From assembly GCA_018336195.1 (NCBI GenBank), contig JAGXQV010000024.1, positions 1-64,000 on the forward strand: a stretch of DNA of 64,000 nucleotides, in the 5' to 3' direction. Within the stretch, counting starts at the first letter, position 1. Every line of letters starts with the position of its first letter. Origin of the DNA: Sulfuricella sp. (GTDB lineage: Bacteria; Pseudomonadota; Gammaproteobacteria; Burkholderiales; Sulfuricellaceae). The translations under genes were made by a program, and so were the position numbers. The notes below the pieces were generated by a model. It was not told the origin of the DNA and searched no databases. It saw only the letters and a list, made by a program, of their open reading frames with translations. Positions 61,313 through 64,000 of this stretch are shown one piece after another.

Positions 61313-62599
61313 TTACAACCTCCACAACTGTATGCCGGCAGCGCGAATTGCCTGCGGCTCAAACATGCCCTTCACATCAATCAGCACCGGGTTGGCTTTC
61401 ATCAGGCTCAACAAATCCGATTGCGCCATCTCGCGGTAAGCATGATGAGAAACTGCGGCAATTACCGCGTCGGCTGGAGCCAAAGCATCCATCGTCTTGA
61501 GTTCGACGCCGTATTCGTGGCGCGCTTCTTCGACATCCGCCAGAGGGTCGTGAACCTGCACCTTCACGCCGTAGTCCTGAAGCTCGCGGATAATGTCGAT
61601 CACCCGCGAATTACGCAAATCCGGGCAATCTTCCTTGAAGGTCAAGCCCAACACGGTAACGGTGGAACCCAGCACATTATGCCCGGCCCGGATCATTTCC
61701 TTCACCGCCCGTTGTGCGATGAAGCGCCCCATCCCGTCATTGATCCGCCGTCCGGCAAGAATCACCTGGGGAATATAGCCGAGCTTTTCCGCTTTATGGG
61801 TCAGGTAATAGGGGTCCACCCCGATGCAATGACCGCCGACCAACCCTGGTTTGAAGTTGAGAAAATTCCACTTGGTGCCGGCGGCTTCCAACACCTCGTT
61901 GGTGTCGATGTCCATCACGTCGAAAATCAGGGCCAGTTCGTTCATCAGGGCGATATTCAGGTCGCGCTGGGTATTTTCGATCACTTTAGCGGCTTCTGCG
62001 GCCTTGATGGAACCAGCACGATGCACGCCGGCAACCACAACCGACTCATAGACCTGCGCAACGATTTCCAGCGTTTCCGCATCTTGACCGGAAACCACTT
62101 TCTTGATCTTGGTAAAGGTGTGCTCTTTGTCGCCGGGATTGATGCGTTCAGGGCTATAACCCACCTTGAAATCCTCTCCGCACTTCAAACCCGAAAGCCG
62201 CTCCAGCACCGGCACGCAGTCTTCCTCGGTGGCTCCGGGATAAACGGTGGACTCGTAGACGACGATATCCCCCCGCTTCAGAGCCTTACCCACCGTTTCT
62301 GAAGCACGGATAACCGGGGTCAAATCCGGTTGGTGTGCGTCATCCACTGGGGTGGGCACCGCGACGATATGAAAGTTTGCGGCACGCAAATCTTCAATAC
62401 TGGCGGTATAAAGTATATCTGCCGCCTTGAGATCGACGGCTTCCACTTCTCCGGTCCGGTCGTGACCGGACTTAAGTTCTTCAATACGCTGCTGGTTGAT
62501 ATCGAACCCAACCGTCCTGGCACTTTTTCCAAAAGCAACGGCAACCGGCAAGCCGACATACCCCAGACCAATTACGGAAATCACTCTATTCGCGGCCAT
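61313..62599 (-). CDS. wbpO: UDP-N-acetyl-D-hexosamine 6-dehydrogenase (WbpO/TviB family)
   Basis: The 428-residue protein oxidises C6 of UDP-GlcNAc or UDP-GalNAc to the uronic acid with two NAD. Visible parts are [15 protein letters not shown] at the N terminus, [46 protein letters not shown], and [17 protein letters not shown] with the catalytic Cys. These are the motifs of the WbpO/TviB group rather than UDP-glucose dehydrogenase. AAGAG precedes the ATG. It leads the wbpO-wbpP-GT2 operon downstream of a 303-base gap. Confidence 0.93.
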   Translation of the reverse strand: MAANRVISVIGLGYVGLPVAVAFGKSARTVGFDINQQRIEELKSGHDRTGEVEAVDLKAADILYTASIEDLRAANFHIVAVPTPVDDAHQPDLTPVIRASETVGKALKRGDIVVYESTVYPGATEEDCVPVLERLSGLKCGEDFKVGYSPERINPGDKEHTFTKIKKVVSGQDAETLEIVAQVYESVVVAGVHRAGSIKAAEAAKVIENTQRDLNIALMNELALIFDVMDIDTNEVLEAAGTKWNFLNFKPGLVGGHCIGVDPYYLTHKAEKLGYIPQVILAGRRINDGMGRFIAQRAVKEMIRAGHNVLGSTVTVLGLTFKEDCPDLRNSRVIDIIRELQDYGVKVQVHDPLADVEEARHEYGVELKTMDALAPADAVIAAVSHHAYREMAQSDLLSLMKANPVLIDVKGMFEPQAIRAAGIQLWRL

Positions 62600-62902
62600 A
62601 ACGACTCTTAATAATTTGAAAATTCAGCATATTTCCCGCATTGCACAACCGGCACACGGGACCTAAAAAAGGGTGGAAGTTTCGCACAAACCCTGTTGCG
62701 AGGCAAACGCATTTCTTTGAAGATCGCTCCCTGACCCCACTGAAGGCTGAGAAATATCTTCAACCTTGAGGTTCATGTGCGCCAGGGCACCGGAATACGC
62801 TGGTCAACGCTAAAGATCGGTTTCGAAACATGCTTGTTTTGTTTTCCAGATTCAGTCTTTTTGAATCCCCCGCGCCCCAGCAAATCACTCGTCAGTCCGT
62901 CC
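62600..62902. other. Intergenic region upstream of wbpO
   Basis: This 303-base gap should hold the promoter of the wbpO operon; I found no strong -35/-10 pair. It contains the 12-base GTTTCGAAACAT element (62820-62831) also found at 5109-5120. A small hairpin (GATTCA 62849-62854 with TGAATC 62862-62867) lies downstream of the partial GT2 stop but has no T-tract, so I do not call it a terminator. No protein-like frame is visible. Confidence 0.45.
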
Positions 62903-64000
62903 TCACGACGGAAAAAAACGCTGAAGCTTGTCATAAAACACATGGCGCAACATATATGGCGCCACCGCCCGCCGGATCTCGACATCACTGACCGGGCGGC
63001 CATGGCAGCGTTCGCGTAGCCGGGTCATCTCCTTGAAACCGACGTCACCAATTTCAACGGAAGTTTTCTGCTGCGAATGAACCCGAAACGCCGCAATAAA
63101 ACGAGGCAGCCGCACAAATTTCGCGCCGGCATCGCGCAAACGCAATAACAAGTCCCAATCCATCGCGAAATGGAAGCTTTCATCCAGCGACCCACCGATT
63201 TCTTCCCACACCCGCCGCCGCCAGAATAACGTTTCCTGCGGAATAAAATCAGCCCAGGAAAGCACTTGGTCGTCATGGGGCGGCAATACCCAGCGCCCGA
63301 TTTCCCAATCATTCTCGTCAATCAGGATACGATGGCCGTACACCACATCGACATCAGAATTTCTGGAGAAAAAGTCCGCCACATAATGCAACACACCGGG
63401 CAGGAGGATATCGTCGGAATTTAGGTAAGCCATGATTTCGCCGTGGGCATGCGCAAAACCAAGGTTAATGGCATGGGTCTGCCCATTGTCTTTACCAGAC
63501 TGCCAATGCGTCAGGAATCCGCCGAAACGCTCCAGCACATCGACGGAAGCGTCCGATGAACCACCATCCTGCACGATGTATTCGAGGTTTTCATAGCCTT
63601 GGTCTTTCACGCTTTGTATCGTGCGCTCCAGAAAAACCGCCTGATTATAGGAGGGAGTAACGATGGAAATGCTCGGAAGCGGTTCTGCCGCCCTTGCAGA
63701 CTGATAGTGGGTCGGCAATACCAGTTCACGCGGCGGGTATTGGCGCAGAACCCCCATACGTGGGTAAAAGAGAGGCCCAAGCCAGGCCTTGGTCGAGGCC
63801 ATCACACCTAGAAACAAGGAACGGACTTTCACCAACACCTTGCCAATCAAATTGGTTCTTTCAAGAAAACGGACACGCTCGTCCAGCTGGAAGATCACCT
63901 TTTCTCTTTCTTCACATATCCCTTGAAGGAACCGAGTATCCTTGTCATAAGCAGACTTCAACGAATTGATTTCTGCATCCTTGGTATCGCAATCAGCTTT
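62903..64000 (-). CDS. GT2 glycosyltransferase with N-terminal coiled coil (5' end missing)
   Basis: The frame is open through the window end (365 residues visible); a TTG at 63961 is not a convincing start because the coding pattern continues upstream of it. The visible N-terminal 50 residues are charged and heptad-like (about 1-45), likely the end of a longer coiled coil. The GT2 domain starts near ISIVTPSYNQA with VQDGGSSDAS and a SDDILL metal site, then YGHRILIDEND and FAMDWDLLLRL. The family adds sugars in O-antigen or exopolysaccharide synthesis. It is upstream of wbpO on the same strand. Confidence 0.88.
   Translation of the reverse strand, partial: KADCDTKDAEINSLKSAYDKDTRFLQGICEEREKVIFQLDERVRFLERTNLIGKVLVKVRSLFLGVMASTKAWLGPLFYPRMGVLRQYPPRELVLPTHYQSARAAEPLPSISIVTPSYNQAVFLERTIQSVKDQGYENLEYIVQDGGSSDASVDVLERFGGFLTHWQSGKDNGQTHAINLGFAHAHGEIMAYLNSDDILLPGVLHYVADFFSRNSDVDVVYGHRILIDENDWEIGRWVLPPHDDQVLSWADFIPQETLFWRRRVWEEIGGSLDESFHFAMDWDLLLRLRDAGAKFVRLPRFIAAFRVHSQQKTSVEIGDVGFKEMTRLRERCHGRPVSDVEIRRAVAPYMLRHVFYDKLQRFFPS

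Noticed and set aside
62849-62867. Terminator downstream of the partial GT2 gene
   Set aside because: The six-base stem lacks a following T-tract on the relevant strand.
1-64000. CRISPR arrays, tRNA or rRNA genes, insertion sequences, prophage
   Set aside because: No regularly spaced short repeats, no recognisable cloverleaf or rRNA sequence, and no transposase, integrase or phage structural gene was seen on reading both strands.

Overview
The window is protein-coding DNA from a Gram-negative bacterium of moderately high GC. A type II secretion (T2SS) operon, an LpxL-like acyltransferase, a Wzm/Wzt exporter, WbaP and GDP-sugar genes together point to a proteobacterium. The style of the TPR-glycosyltransferase array suggests a betaproteobacterium of the Nitrosomonadales type, but that assignment is inference. 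I see no rRNA, tRNA, CRISPR array, transposase or phage gene.

Layout. (1) 1-4975, minus strand: gspE-F-G-H-I-J, with gspG to gspJ chained by ATGA stop/start overlaps; gspJ runs off the window. (2) 5305-9609: a GT2 gene, the initiating sugar-phosphate transferase wbaP, galE, and a convergent GT2 gene. (3) 9743-13110: two secreted proteins. The second has a strong codon bias, its own leader and a clear terminator, and looks like an abundant surface protein. (4) 13406-26508, minus strand: an export and assembly operon, wzm-wzt-acyltransferase-methyltransferase-(methyltransferase/coiled coil/GT2)-(five-domain glycosyltransferase)-GT4. (5) 26601-31090, minus strand: a matrixin-like metalloprotease, a GspC-like protein and a subtilisin-like protease, plausibly cargo and an accessory part of the T2SS. 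(6) 31224-50575: seven genes with closely related N-terminal TPR modules fused to different enzymes (GT2 tandem, GT9-like twice, OGT/SPINDLY-like three times, methyltransferase once). They are interspersed with methyltransferases, a YfeZ-like membrane protein and two paralogous small exported proteins. (7) 50616-64000, minus strand: gmd and fcl (GDP-fucose), a large GT-C-like membrane protein, a flippase-like protein, a FemAB-like protein, a DUF3473-type polysaccharide deacetylase, a methyltransferase, a polyprenol-type GT2, wbpP and wbpO (UDP-GalNAc and UDP-GalNAcA), and a GT2 cut by the window end.

How it may work together. WbaP would start a lipid-linked glycan. GalE, WbpO/WbpP and Gmd/Fcl would supply activated sugars. 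The multidomain transferases would extend and perhaps methyl-cap the chain, and Wzm/Wzt (with a C-terminal glycan-recognition-type domain) would export it. The T2SS would export the proteases and other secreted proteins. The TPR-enzyme array looks like a cytoplasmic protein-glycosylation or glycan-building set whose substrate is not visible here. The strongest candidates for undescribed biology are the TPR-enzyme array, the methyltransferase/coiled-coil/glycosyltransferase pair beside Wzt, and a C-terminal domain apparently shared by secreted proteins in the window.
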